Source of the DNA: Deltaproteobacteria bacterium
GTDB taxonomy: Bacteria; Desulfobacterota; Desulfuromonadia; Desulfuromonadales; BM103
Direction: 5' to 3'
DNA: 32,170 nt
Assembly: GCA_024279915.1 (NCBI GenBank)
Contig: JAJRRB010000033.1
Coordinates: 1-32,170, forward strand
Made by a program: the position numbers and the translations under genes
Notes under the pieces: generated by a model
What the model saw: the letters and a program-made list of their open reading frames with translations, nothing else
What the model was told of the DNA's origin: nothing
Databases searched by the model: none
Part shown: positions 15,891 to 24,250 of the stretch, piece after piece
Layout of the letters: each line of letters opens with the position of its first letter
Numbering within the stretch: the first letter of the stretch is position 1

Positions 15891-15948
15891 GCAAGCTTGC
15901 AACTTCACATGTTAAGCTCTTAAACAAAGGACACTTATTCGAAAGGCA
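15879..15948. repeat. 70-bp dispersed repeat, copy 2
   Basis: Matches 5289-5358 at 65 of 70 positions. It is followed about 90 bp later by a stretch (16039-16090) that also resembles DNA near copy 1 (5146-5195), though in the opposite relative order. Confidence 0.85.
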
Positions 15949-16104
15949 ACATTCACGACCTTTACAAATATTTCAGTGCACGACTCTTTTTATGCTACCT
16001 TTTGTACTCTTGTTGTTGTGGATTGATAGGCGATTGAATATTGTGTCCAGGTGGTTGTGTCACTTGAACTACTATTACTAAAAAACATTGAGAGAGTACA
16101 TTCC

Positions 16105-17094
16105 TTGGCTACCAACATTCTAGTTACTGGCTCCAACGGGTTTATTGGCCGCAATCTTCTGGCCCATCTGTCTTCTGCCTACCCCGGAGCAAATATTTCT
16201 TGTCTGGCAAGATCACCGCAATCAGGAATTTCGGGAGTGACCAGCTTCCAAGTTGATTATGCCGAGCCAAAGAGTCTGTCCAACTGCCAGGCCATACAGG
16301 ATGCTGATCTTATTTTTCATATAGCCGGTGTTACCAAGGCTGCATCTGATAAAGTTTTCTGGCGTGGTAATGTCGAACCGATGAGCAACCTTTTGCAGGC
16401 ACTCGGTCAAAGATCTCAGCTACCGCAACGTTTTGTCTTCATCTCTTCACAGGCGGCGAGTGGACCGGCCCAGCGTGTCGATCATTATATGTCCGAGGCA
16501 GATCCGGATGCTCCCGTTGAGCCGTACGGCAAAAGCAAACTGGCTGCAGAAAAATTACTGGTAGAAAATTCTTTTGGGATTCCTTACTCCATCATCCGCC
16601 CCTTAGCCGTATACGGACCTCACGATGTCGATTTCCTGCAATTGTTCAAGATGGCTAAAAGTCGTTTGAATATTTATTTCGGGACGAAGGGAAAACGTTT
16701 ATCTGTGATTTATGTGGAGGACCTGGTCGAGGGAATAATTCAAGTAGCCAAGTCAGAAGCCGCCCTCAATCAGGTCTTTTTCCTGTGTAATGATTCTGGA
16801 GTCACCTGGCAGGACATTCAAGAAGGCGTTTTTCAGGTTATGGGAAAAGACTTCTTTGAGATCAATGTGCCAGCCTTCCCATTAAAGGCTCTGGCTACCA
16901 TGGGGTCTTGCTATTCATTATTGACTGGTCACCAGCTACTACTAAATATGAATAAAATAGCCCTGTCGGAGCCTGATTACTGGCTTGCCTCTAATAAAAA
17001 AGCCAGACAATTGCTGGATTTTCAACCGAAGGAATCTCTACTTGAGGGGCTCGCCAAAACCTGCGCTTGGTACGGTAGTCAGGGCCTGATTTAA
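16105..17094 (+). CDS. NAD-dependent epimerase/dehydratase (extended SDR)
   Basis: The fold starts at ATNILVTGSNGFIGRNLL, with the GxxGxxG cofactor motif, and has the catalytic YxxxK as YGKSKLAAEKLL (about residues 150-161). The 329-residue length from the TTG at 16105-16107 is normal. A longer frame from 16051 adds 18 residues (VVSLELLLLKNIERV...) that belong to a dispersed repeat remnant, so I prefer the internal TTG with GAGAG upstream. Relatives act on nucleotide sugars, 3-beta-hydroxysteroids or flavonoid-type ketones. Here it may reduce a keto group of the polyketide or act on an unrelated envelope glycan. It is divergent from the synthase operon and leads the plus-strand group with the LolA-like and barrel genes. 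Confidence 0.82.
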   Translation: MATNILVTGSNGFIGRNLLAHLSSAYPGANISCLARSPQSGISGVTSFQVDYAEPKSLSNCQAIQDADLIFHIAGVTKAASDKVFWRGNVEPMSNLLQALGQRSQLPQRFVFISSQAASGPAQRVDHYMSEADPDAPVEPYGKSKLAAEKLLVENSFGIPYSIIRPLAVYGPHDVDFLQLFKMAKSRLNIYFGTKGKRLSVIYVEDLVEGIIQVAKSEAALNQVFFLCNDSGVTWQDIQEGVFQVMGKDFFEINVPAFPLKALATMGSCYSLLTGHQLLLNMNKIALSEPDYWLASNKKARQLLDFQPKESLLEGLAKTCAWYGSQGLI

Positions 17095-17165
17095 TTGAAC
17101 AATGCACCAATATAGAGCGCAACTCATTTTTTCGTGATTGACGTTGCCATCCAAGGGTAATGCAT

Positions 17166-17936
17166 ATGTTATGGCTAAAGACAAAGTCTCTGACACTCCT
17201 TTTACTGCTGTTGTTGTCGAGCCTGTTAGCGTTCAACTTCGTGATTCCCCCACAAGCTCACGCTCTCGATATTAAAGCACTGATCCGATACGTTGAGCAG
17301 CAGTATCATGGGGTTTCATCCTATGCGCTGACCACCATGCAGATGCGTACGGCCAACTGGGAGCGAACTCTTGATATGGAATCATGGGCTCTAGGTCAAG
17401 ACTATTTCTTGGTTCGCATTCAGAACCCTGCTAAAGAACGCGGTGTAGCGACACTGAAGCGTGATGTTGAAGTCTGGAATTACCTGCCCAAAATTGATCG
17501 TACGATCAAGGTTCCACCATCGATGATGGGTGGTAGTTGGATGGGAAGCCATATCACCAATGATGATCTGGTTAAAGCTAACCACATCGAAGAGGATTAT
17601 ATCTTCCGTTTGCTTGAAGAAACTTCCGAGTATTGGCTGGTCGAAGGCATTGCTCGGCCCACCGCGGCCGTTGTCTGGGGGAAAATCGTTTACCGTATAC
17701 GTAAGCAACCTAAAGTTCCTGAACAGATTGATTATTATGACGAGGAACAGATATTAGTGCGTAGCTTTCATTTTGAGGATGTGCGCAGAATAGATGGTCG
17801 TGATGTCCCTATGCTGATGACTGTTACGCCACTGGATAAACCGGAAGAGCAGACCATTCTGAGATACAATAAACTGGATTTTGATGTGCCAATCGATAAG
17901 TCCTTTTTTAATTTACGTTCACTGAAACAGCGCTGA
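17166..17936 (+). CDS. LolA-like outer membrane lipoprotein-sorting protein
   Basis: About 256 residues with a long hydrophobic signal peptide (LTLLLLLLLSSLLAFNFV, then an AHA-type cleavage site). The mature part has the pattern of LolA-like proteins found beside MMPL/RND transporters: VSSYALTTMQMRT, RVQ-type strands, VWNYLPKIDRTIKVPPSMMG (about 115-134), GSWMGSHITNDDLVK and a C-terminal strand ending in FFNLRSLKQR. These are half-barrel periplasmic carriers of lipids or lipoproteins. The ATG at 17166 has AAGGG eight bases upstream; an ATG two codons earlier is too close. It lies 21 bp before the barrel gene. Confidence 0.85.
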   Translation: MLWLKTKSLTLLLLLLLSSLLAFNFVIPPQAHALDIKALIRYVEQQYHGVSSYALTTMQMRTANWERTLDMESWALGQDYFLVRIQNPAKERGVATLKRDVEVWNYLPKIDRTIKVPPSMMGGSWMGSHITNDDLVKANHIEEDYIFRLLEETSEYWLVEGIARPTAAVVWGKIVYRIRKQPKVPEQIDYYDEEQILVRSFHFEDVRRIDGRDVPMLMTVTPLDKPEEQTILRYNKLDFDVPIDKSFFNLRSLKQR

Positions 17937-17957
17937 TGTAGGCTTTACCCTTTGATC

Positions 17958-19157
17958 ATGCGACTGCTCTCATTCTTATTACTTTTTCTGCCGATTTTTA
18001 CTCTGCCGGCCTTAGCCGAAGGTCTCGGTCAGTGGCAGCGATCCGGGTCACTACGTACCCTGAATGTGAGCAGCGACAGCTCCCCTGGCGACCTCGCCCC
18101 CTCTTTTCGTCTTTCCAGCACTTTTTTGCGTCTCGAAACCGTCTGGAACTCTACTTCGCACTGGCAGGTGGAAGCCGTAAGTGATTACCAGATGCTTGGT
18201 ACTGATCCGCACGATATTATTTCTCTGCCGAAGAGCGGCGTCAATCGACACTTTGATCTCGATCATAGCTGGCATCATCAATCTGGCTGGGACAGCCGTC
18301 TGCAGATTGATCGGATTAATACGACTTGGACAGGGGAAAATGTCGATATGACCTTCGGCCGGCAGGCTGTGGGTTTCGGCCGGATTGCGATTTCTTCCCC
18401 CCTGGATATAATCGCCCCATTTGCCCCCGATGCACTTGACACCGATTTCCGTCCAGGTGTCGATGCTCTGCGTCTGACTTCTTACTACGGCCTTGATGGA
18501 CAGTTGGGAGGGGTGGTGGTCATGGGTGATGTCGACCGACATAACAGCTATCTTGTCACTTGGGTGGACAATATCGCTGGTATTGACCTGCTTGCAATCG
18601 GTGGTTCCTTACGAAAGCGTCCAATGATTGGTTTTGGTGGGGCAGGGGATCTTGGCCCCTTGGGTCTCAAAGCTGAAATGGCGATTTACAAAGGGGAGAG
18701 GGTCGACCAACCTGGAGGTGACCTGCACGAACATATGGTCATCAGTGCCGTTGAACTCTGGTATCGCTTCGATAATGGTTTAAGCGTAATCACTGAGTAT
18801 CTGCATAACGGTGCCGGGGAAAATGACCCGGCTAAATATTCCCAGGTGCTGTTCTCCGCCCCATATCTGGAAGGGTTGGCTTCTCTACTAGGAAGACACT
18901 ATCTATTGACAACGGCCAATTACGAGTTGCACCCTCTGGTCTCTCTTAATGGGTTACTCATCTGGAATATGCAGGATGATTCCTGGTTGCTCCGACCCAC
19001 TCTGGATGTCAGCCTTGCCGACAATGTTAGCCTCGAACTGTTCTGGACCTACCCAGAGGGTGACTCACCCAGAAAGCGCTTCTTATTTACCGAGGTGCGC
19101 AGTGAGTTTGGCAGTTACGGGCAAAGTGGCGGCTTGTTCCTGAAATGGTTTTTTTGA
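17958..19157 (+). CDS. Outer-membrane beta-barrel protein, exporter partner
   Basis: This 399-residue protein has a Sec signal peptide (LLSFLLLFLPIFTLPALA) followed by alternating amphipathic strands with many aromatic residues (FLRLETVWNSTSHWQVEAVS, MTFGRQAVGFGR), ending in the terminal phenylalanine (FLKWFF) typical of BAM substrates. GRQ and NGAGENDPAKY elements recall porins of the alginate-export or DUF1302 kind, which commonly accompany MMPL and LolA-like genes. It is probably the outer-membrane part of the export route. The start is the ATG at 17958, two codons after a TTG. Confidence 0.75.
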   Translation: MRLLSFLLLFLPIFTLPALAEGLGQWQRSGSLRTLNVSSDSSPGDLAPSFRLSSTFLRLETVWNSTSHWQVEAVSDYQMLGTDPHDIISLPKSGVNRHFDLDHSWHHQSGWDSRLQIDRINTTWTGENVDMTFGRQAVGFGRIAISSPLDIIAPFAPDALDTDFRPGVDALRLTSYYGLDGQLGGVVVMGDVDRHNSYLVTWVDNIAGIDLLAIGGSLRKRPMIGFGGAGDLGPLGLKAEMAIYKGERVDQPGGDLHEHMVISAVELWYRFDNGLSVITEYLHNGAGENDPAKYSQVLFSAPYLEGLASLLGRHYLLTTANYELHPLVSLNGLLIWNMQDDSWLLRPTLDVSLADNVSLELFWTYPEGDSPRKRFLFTEVRSEFGSYGQSGGLFLKWFF

Positions 19158-19447
19158 GACCATGGCCAATGGAAAAGTTTTGTTTTGCTTGGGCTATAGA
19201 GGTCCTCCCGGTACAGTAAATCGACTCTTTGTAATCGTCTCGGCGCTGGTTTATTTGTCAAATATTGGTGTATTGACCTGTTGGCCATTTTATCGATTCA
19301 TATCATACAAAATAGTCGTAATGAATGAAGCATAATTATTCTTAATGATCTCAGTAAGTTATTGAAAAACAGTTGTTTTTTTGTTGCAGCTTACGGGAAA
19401 AGTGATATTAGATAAGTACCGACTATTTGTTTGTGTGGAGGTGTATT

Positions 19448-19693
19448 ATGCCTGAATCTGTATTTCTCAGTAAAACAGGGCGCTCATACATCGATGTCAT
19501 CTTGAAAGATGGTACCTATCACCATTTTACTCCGCGCGTTCTCGACGTCCTTCTGGAAAGTCATCGTGTACACAAATTCAAGAGATCAAGTGGTTGGACA
19601 ACCATTGGGATTGATCCTGTCAGAATAAAGAAATCTGGTGAAGCTAACCACAACTATACTGATGGTCATGATCGCCGTATGATGACTCACTGA
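19448..19693 (+). CDS. GSU3473-like small protein
   Basis: An 81-residue protein from the ATG at 19448, with GGAGG seven bases upstream. The central pattern LDVLLESHRVHKFKRSSGWT followed by DPVR matches what I know of the GSU3473 family in Geobacter relatives (a L..LL..GRV..F.RS.GWV..G.DPVR pattern). The function is unknown. The family is restricted enough to support a Desulfuromonadales-type host. A 290-bp AT-rich intergenic region precedes it and probably carries its promoter. Confidence 0.75.
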   Translation: MPESVFLSKTGRSYIDVILKDGTYHHFTPRVLDVLLESHRVHKFKRSSGWTTIGIDPVRIKKSGEANHNYTDGHDRRMMTH

Positions 19694-20151
19694 GCGCCTC
19701 CCTGTTGCATTCTCTGGTCGTTCATTTTATGGACCTGCACTTTATTTGAGTGCGGGTTTGTGTTTGAGTAAGGGGCTGGTGGCAGATATCTCCACCCATG
19801 ATCTTGCATACACTTTTCCAGAATGTCATCAAGGTAGCTTGGATAATAGTCAAGTTCACCAGGGTAGCCGGTATAGTCGACAGGGACCTTGTGGATTGGC
19901 TGCGCATTGATGTTCGTGGTAGGGAAGGGTGGCTTTTTGTTTGTTGATTGATCGCCCGCCTGATTCTTGAGATACGGTTCTCCCATTGGTATTCCCGGTC
20001 GATATTGCCTTGCAGCATAGTCCTGACATCTTTTCAAGTCGGCAGTTGCATCGTCACGGGCTGGTTGCCGGGTATCCTGCCAGGTATAAGGCGATGGAAC
20101 GGTGCAACCCAAAACCAGTGTCGTGATAATGAATATAGCGATGTATTGCAT
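19687..20151 (-). CDS. Small lipoprotein, proline- and tyrosine-rich
   Basis: A 154-residue protein with a lipoprotein signal (MQYIAIFIITTLVLGC; lipobox LVLGC). The mature part is rich in proline, asparagine and tyrosine (YTGYPGELDYYPSYLDDILE), with two cysteines (KRCQDYAARQY and LEKCMQDHGWRYL) that could pair. The CMQDHGWR ending is common in small lipoproteins of unknown function. It is convergent with the GSU3473-like gene and overlaps its end by 7 bp. Confidence 0.7.
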   Translation of the reverse strand: MQYIAIFIITTLVLGCTVPSPYTWQDTRQPARDDATADLKRCQDYAARQYRPGIPMGEPYLKNQAGDQSTNKKPPFPTTNINAQPIHKVPVDYTGYPGELDYYPSYLDDILEKCMQDHGWRYLPPAPYSNTNPHSNKVQVHKMNDQRMQQGGAQ

Positions 20152-20318
20152 GGAGCTAACCTTGCCGTTGAAAATCTTCTGTCGGGCTCTCTAAAGAGTG
20201 ATTTATCTTGCCAGAATTCTATCATGATCTGCTGAATGAGAATATGGCATACCACTTGCTCATTATGACATATAAGGTATTCAAGTATTAAGGCCCACAC
20301 CGAACAAAGGAGGCCAGT

Positions 20319-20462
20319 ATGAACTTAATGTCTATTGATACGTCAAAATGTGAACGTGCCGAAAAAGAAGTGGTTGAAGGAATTTGTCTCTCCTTCGACA
20401 TGATGAAAGGGATATGCCTTGAGACCATGCAAGAGTGTGACGCTATTAAGAAAGAAGACTAA
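20319..20462 (+). CDS. Small cysteine-containing protein, 47 aa
   Basis: An ORF with a near-perfect AAAGGAGG site six bases before its ATG. It reads MNLMSIDTSKCERAEKEVVE and continues with GICLSFDMMKGICLE and QECDAIKKED. Four cysteines are spread over a helical, acidic peptide. The strong ribosome-binding site and clean stop make it a likely real gene that length cut-offs would miss. The function is unknown; metal or redox binding is possible. Confidence 0.6.
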   Translation: MNLMSIDTSKCERAEKEVVEGICLSFDMMKGICLETMQECDAIKKED

Positions 20463-20696
20463 TAAACAGTTACTTACCAGTCATATCTTATGTAGTTTCT
20501 AGCACAAAGGTGTGCTCTGCACTGTTCTGTAGTGACCCTCTTTTAAGACCGAAGAAGGAGGTCGTTCTGATCTCATTTTGTTTTTCTCTTCTGGCCAGTT
20601 TCCTGTTAGTCTGTCGCAGTCGTCTAACATTTTATGTCGCAACGATAATGCAAAAATTGCACTGATGTGCGTAAACCAGGAAAGTTGATTACGACC

Positions 20697-20972
20697 ATGA
20701 TGAGATATCGTGAACTCTATGCCAGGACAATCAGGAAGTGGGGGGAAAAGGCGCAATATGATCAGGCTATTGAAGAGTGTGCAGAGCTGATAGCTTCGCT
20801 GCAGCATTTTGCTCGTGGGAAAGTTGATAAGGATGTTGTCGTCAATGAACTTGCCGATGTGTATCTTATGGTGGGGGAGCTGACATATATGTTCGGTGAA
20901 GATAAATTGTCCGAGTCAGTCGAGAAAAAAATAGCCAAGTTAAATGTATTGCTTGAAGAAGATGGGGCCTGA
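20697..20972 (+). CDS. MazG-like nucleotide pyrophosphohydrolase domain protein
   Basis: About 91 residues from an ATG at 20697; a GTG 10 codons upstream is the alternative, and neither has a strong site. The helical pattern QYDQAIEECAELIASLQHF, with an acidic EExxE, and the later NELADVYLMVGELTYMF with a conserved E-L-D match the metal-binding helices of all-alpha NTP pyrophosphatases. These hydrolyse non-canonical NTPs or dCTP/dUTP. The length is that of a minimal single-domain member. Confidence 0.75.
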   Translation: MMRYRELYARTIRKWGEKAQYDQAIEECAELIASLQHFARGKVDKDVVVNELADVYLMVGELTYMFGEDKLSESVEKKIAKLNVLLEEDGA

Positions 20973-21018
20973 CTGTGATTTATAAGGCCTTGGTTTCCTG
21001 CTTACGGAGGTACACTAG

Positions 21019-21723
21019 ATGAACCAAAACAACCTGAAGATCCTTCTGGTTGACGATGTGGATTTTTTTCGCGATGTCATGTGCGATTACTTTAAACGCA
21101 CTCCTGCAACAATTATCACTGCCACTGATGGTGAAGAAGCCATCTCTGTTGCGATGCGTGAATGGCCTGATCTGATTTACATGGATGTCGCTATGCCTGG
21201 TATGAGTGGTATTGAGGCCTGTAAAAAGATCAAGTCACACCCCACGCTCAAGAAAATTCCGGTTGTTTTGATTTTTACCCCTGACCGAGATGCCAGCATC
21301 AAGGACGTTGAAGCCTCGGGTTGTGATGGCTACCTGACCAAGCCTTTTGGTCGTGAAGAGTTCCTCAACCTTGGTCATCGCCACCTGGTCAATATTGAAC
21401 GACGTGAGCGACGTGTGCCCTGTCAGATGACGGTCCAGTTCTCCATCAATGGCAAGGAGTATCAAGGACGAGGAATCGATATAAGTCTGCACGGCCTCTA
21501 TGTTGAATACCGTGACGAAATTCCTCCTAACAGTCGCGTCAAAGCATCTTTTTTACTCCCGACGGTCAGCGCTAAAACTGTTGAAGTATCAGGCCGTATT
21601 GCTTGGGTTAATCAGGGCTTCCCACGTCAGAATATGACTTTGGCTCAGGGCTTCGGTATTGAGTTCCATGCGATCGATATGGGTGCTGTTGATGTTGTGC
21701 GTGCCTACCTGGAAAAGAACTGA
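21019..21723 (+). CDS. Response regulator receiver fused to PilZ domain
   Basis: This 234-residue protein has a receiver domain at 1-120 with D12/D13, phospho-acceptor D56 (IYMDVAMPG) and K108 (YLTKP), followed by a PilZ-type domain at about 125-230 with the RRERR motif and DISLHGLYVE, which correspond to the c-di-GMP-binding RxxxR and D/NxSxxG. Both halves look complete. It should link a histidine kinase to c-di-GMP-dependent behaviour such as motility or surface growth. The kinase is not in the window. It overlaps the nitroreductase gene by 1-3 bp, so the two are coupled. Confidence 0.9.
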   Translation: MNQNNLKILLVDDVDFFRDVMCDYFKRTPATIITATDGEEAISVAMREWPDLIYMDVAMPGMSGIEACKKIKSHPTLKKIPVVLIFTPDRDASIKDVEASGCDGYLTKPFGREEFLNLGHRHLVNIERRERRVPCQMTVQFSINGKEYQGRGIDISLHGLYVEYRDEIPPNSRVKASFLLPTVSAKTVEVSGRIAWVNQGFPRQNMTLAQGFGIEFHAIDMGAVDVVRAYLEKN

Positions 21724-22262
21724 TGAAGATAAAGATTCTCGATTTACTACGTAAGCGTCGTAGCATCCGCCAGTTTACCAGTCAGACTGTCGAAACTGAT
21801 AAGGTTGAAAGCCTTATTGAAGTGGCGGTACGGACACCGACTTCGCGTGGCCGCAATCCCTGGGAGTTTATTGTCGTCACTGACCCTGAACTACTGACAC
21901 AGATTGGTTGCGCTAAAGAACATGGCTCTGCATTCCTGGCAGGAGCCCCTCTGGCCATCGTGATCGCTGCAGATGCGACGAAAAGTGATGTCTGGACGGA
22001 GGATTGTTCGATTGCAGCTATCGTGGTTCAGCTCGCGGCCGAGGAACTTGGTTTAGGTAGTTGCTGGGCTCAGATCCGATTGCGTCCCCATAACGCTGAA
22101 CGTAGCGCAGAACAATATCTTAAAGAACTCCTCGGTTTACCGGCTTCACACGTAGTTGAATGTGTTATCGGCATCGGCTACCCTGCCGAAGAGAAAGCTG
22201 GCCATACCACAGAAGCCCTGCCATTTAATCAGGTACACCGTAATAAATTCAATGATAAATGA
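21723..22262 (+). CDS. Nitroreductase-family flavoprotein
   Basis: This 179-residue protein opens with LLRKRRSIRQFTSQTVETDK, the FMN-contacting start of the nitroreductase family, followed by VAVRTPTSRGRNPWEFIVV and AAIVVQLAAEELGLGSCWAQ. The ending VVECVIGIGYPAEEK is also typical. Members reduce nitro compounds, quinones or flavins using NAD(P)H. The ATG overlaps the TGA of the response regulator. The substrate cannot be inferred. Confidence 0.88.
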   Translation: MKIKILDLLRKRRSIRQFTSQTVETDKVESLIEVAVRTPTSRGRNPWEFIVVTDPELLTQIGCAKEHGSAFLAGAPLAIVIAADATKSDVWTEDCSIAAIVVQLAAEELGLGSCWAQIRLRPHNAERSAEQYLKELLGLPASHVVECVIGIGYPAEEKAGHTTEALPFNQVHRNKFNDK

Positions 22263-22395
22263 TTCGTGATTGCCATCCTCTGGCATCTCACCAACTCTCT
22301 GATCAGCTTAAACGCGAAGAGTTAAATATGAGTTGAGGTATACATGACTCACCTCGTATATTTCGCCGTTTATTGCAGAGCTAGGGAGGTGTCTA

Positions 22396-22614
22396 ATGAC
22401 CTACGGTGATTCACGAATCTATAAAAAAGTCGAAGTGATCGGTACTTCATCAGAGAGAGTTGAAGTGGCCATTCAGAGAGCTGTTGACCGTGCCCAGGAG
22501 TCTCTTGAACAACTCTCCTGGTTTGAGGTCATGGATGTACGGGGCCACATTGATGACGACGGTAAAGTTTCAGAATACCAGGTGGTTTTGAAGATCGCTT
22601 TTGAACTTTCCTGA
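22396..22614 (+). CDS. Dodecin-family flavin-binding protein
   Basis: A 72-residue protein with GGAGG eight bases upstream. The sequence YKKVEVIGTSSERVEVAIQR, AVDRAQESLEQLSWFEV and a final strand EYQVVLKIAFEL follow the dodecin pattern of one helix wrapped by three strands, including the tryptophan that stacks on flavin. Dodecins form 12-mers that store flavins. It is followed by a strong terminator. Confidence 0.88.
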   Translation: MTYGDSRIYKKVEVIGTSSERVEVAIQRAVDRAQESLEQLSWFEVMDVRGHIDDDGKVSEYQVVLKIAFELS

Positions 22615-22702
22615 CTCGCAGCCTGTCAAACTATCATTAACCTGACTGCTAGGATTTTATCCCTTTGAAACAATAACTTGCAAGCTTGTTTGGCTTTGTG
22701 TT

Positions 22703-22748
22703 AAGACACTGCCGGGCGACACACCTGTGTCACTCGGCAGTGTCTTTT
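22703..22748 (+). terminator. Rho-independent terminator after the dodecin gene
   Basis: aagacactgccgggcgacac pairs with gtgtcactcggcagtgtctt around a 4-base loop with one mismatch, and is followed by TT on the plus strand. The ORF that spans it (22686-22943) is therefore not credible. Confidence 0.85.
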
Positions 22749-22975
22749 GACGTATCGGGCCTCTTTACTCTCTCCTCAATCCCTCGTTTCGTCAGATGTT
22801 TTTACTCTTGTCTCTGCTTTAAGCTATTGAAACCGTTGATATTTCTTTCCTGTGAGCAGTCGCGGCAAATAGATGCTGGTAAATACACTGTTTTTTGGAA
22901 CAGACCTTGCTACGTAAAGATTACGGAACTTGCTGATTTGTAAGACTTTTCTCATCTTTAAGGTTTAAACATATT

Positions 22976-23557
22976 ATGCTGCAAGATAATGATAAAATCA
23001 TATCGCTTCCTGAATTGAACCGACGTCAGTTACTTAAAGCTGGCATGCTGGCTTCGCTTGTCTGTCTCAATCCTTTGCCTGCCTGGGCACGCTATAGCCT
23101 TTTGGGTGTTCAGGATAGAAGCCTTAGTTTGTTCAATACTCACACTGGCGAACATCTGAAAGAAGTTGTTTACTGGGAGCAGGGGAGATATCTCCCTGAT
23201 GCTTTGAGTCACCTCAACCATGTGTTGCGCGACCATCGCACCAACGAAGTGCATTCAATCGACCCAGTCACCCTGGATCTGATGGCTGCTATCTCCCGTA
23301 AGGTTGATGCTAAACGCCCCTTTGAGATTATTTCCGGTTATCGCTCACCGCAAACCAATCGTGCCTTGCGCGGTAACTCAAGTGGTGTGGCTAAAAACAG
23401 TTATCATATGCAGGGTAGGGCCGTTGATCTACGGTTACCTGGTGTCCCCCTTAAAACTGTACGTAAGGCTGCTTTGGATTTGCGTATGGGTGGGGTGGGA
23501 TATTATCCGAAATCGGACTTTGTACATGTTGATTCTGGCCGGGTGAGAAGCTGGTAG
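22976..23557 (+). CDS. Tat-exported YcbK-like (DUF882/peptidase M15) protein
   Basis: This 193-residue protein has a twin-arginine signal (ELNRRQLLKAGMLASLVCL, about 14-32) before an Ala-x-Ala-like site. The C-terminal half has FEIISGYRSPQTNRALRGNS, SYHMQGRAVDLRLPG and GVGYYPKSDFVHVDSGRVRSW. These give the H-x6-D and terminal HxD zinc ligands of the M15/DUF882 group related to murein DD- or LD-endopeptidases. A periplasmic peptidoglycan-cleaving role is likely. Confidence 0.85.
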   Translation: MLQDNDKIISLPELNRRQLLKAGMLASLVCLNPLPAWARYSLLGVQDRSLSLFNTHTGEHLKEVVYWEQGRYLPDALSHLNHVLRDHRTNEVHSIDPVTLDLMAAISRKVDAKRPFEIISGYRSPQTNRALRGNSSGVAKNSYHMQGRAVDLRLPGVPLKTVRKAALDLRMGGVGYYPKSDFVHVDSGRVRSW

Positions 23558-23663
23558 TTGTTTTATATTAGGGTGTGGAAACACGGAATAAATGGGAATA
23601 CGCTAAATAAATGGGACGTTTCCGCAAGCCCGTTTTTGGTTAAATTAAAGAATGGATTAACAG

Positions 23664-23694
23664 AAAGGCCCTAGCTATCGAAGCTGGGCCTTTT
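23664..23694. terminator. Bidirectional terminator between convergent genes
   Basis: aaaggccctagct pairs with agctgggcctttt (one G-T pair), with a T run on the plus side and A run on the other side, between the convergent YcbK-like and VOC genes. Confidence 0.8.
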
Positions 23695-23750
23695 GTCCTT
23701 TGGCGGGAGTTGATAACACTCACTACAGTTGCCGTCTTCATGGTTGACAT

Positions 23751-24140
23751 TCAGTTGTCCAGCATAGATACGGCACGCTTGCATAGTTGAAGCGCAAGTC
23801 CCCATGGGTCACGCAGCATTATCAGGTGGGAACCGTCATCCAGACGGAGTTCCTCAACAAGAGTTGCCCCCGCTTCGATGAGGGCATCCTTGTCGATCTC
23901 CGGGTTTTGGGATAAGAAGGCGATATGAAGCTGCAGGGGGCTCATTGCTCCATACGGAAGTACCTGGTCCGGTGGGTTGTTGTAGATTTCCAGCAATATC
24001 TTTCCGGTACTGTCCGCAAGAAAGTGCGTGTATGGGGCCTCTGTCTCTTGCCGAACGATTCTCATCCCGAGGTGTTCAACGTACCACGCCGTCATTGCAA
24101 TGGGGTTAATCACATTAAGCGCTAAATGTTCAAGTTTCAT
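23751..24140 (-). CDS. VOC-family (glyoxalase/dioxygenase-fold) protein
   Basis: 129 residues from the ATG at 24138-24140 (GAGGTG nine bases upstream). A longer frame adds nine residues with no site. LEHLALNVINPIAMTAWYVE, LGMRIVRQE, LLEIYNNP, LHIAFLSQNP and LRDPWGLALQLCKR form the two beta-alpha-beta3 modules, with a histidine and glutamates in the metal positions. Members act on glyoxals, diols or antibiotics; the substrate here is unknown. Confidence 0.82.
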   Translation of the reverse strand: MKLEHLALNVINPIAMTAWYVEHLGMRIVRQETEAPYTHFLADSTGKILLEIYNNPPDQVLPYGAMSPLQLHIAFLSQNPEIDKDALIEAGATLVEELRLDDGSHLIMLRDPWGLALQLCKRAVSMLDN

Positions 24141-24250
24141 GGCCCGCACCTCACACATTAAATGCATTTGATTTAGCGTATTGCGGCATCTTCTTTAAGT
24201 TTTTGCGGTTATCCCCTCTAAAAAAGTATAGCCCCACGATGCTATAGGTC

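Noticed and set aside
22686-22943. 85-codon plus-strand ORF after dodecin
   Set aside because: It runs through a strong terminator hairpin and has cysteine-rich, random composition.
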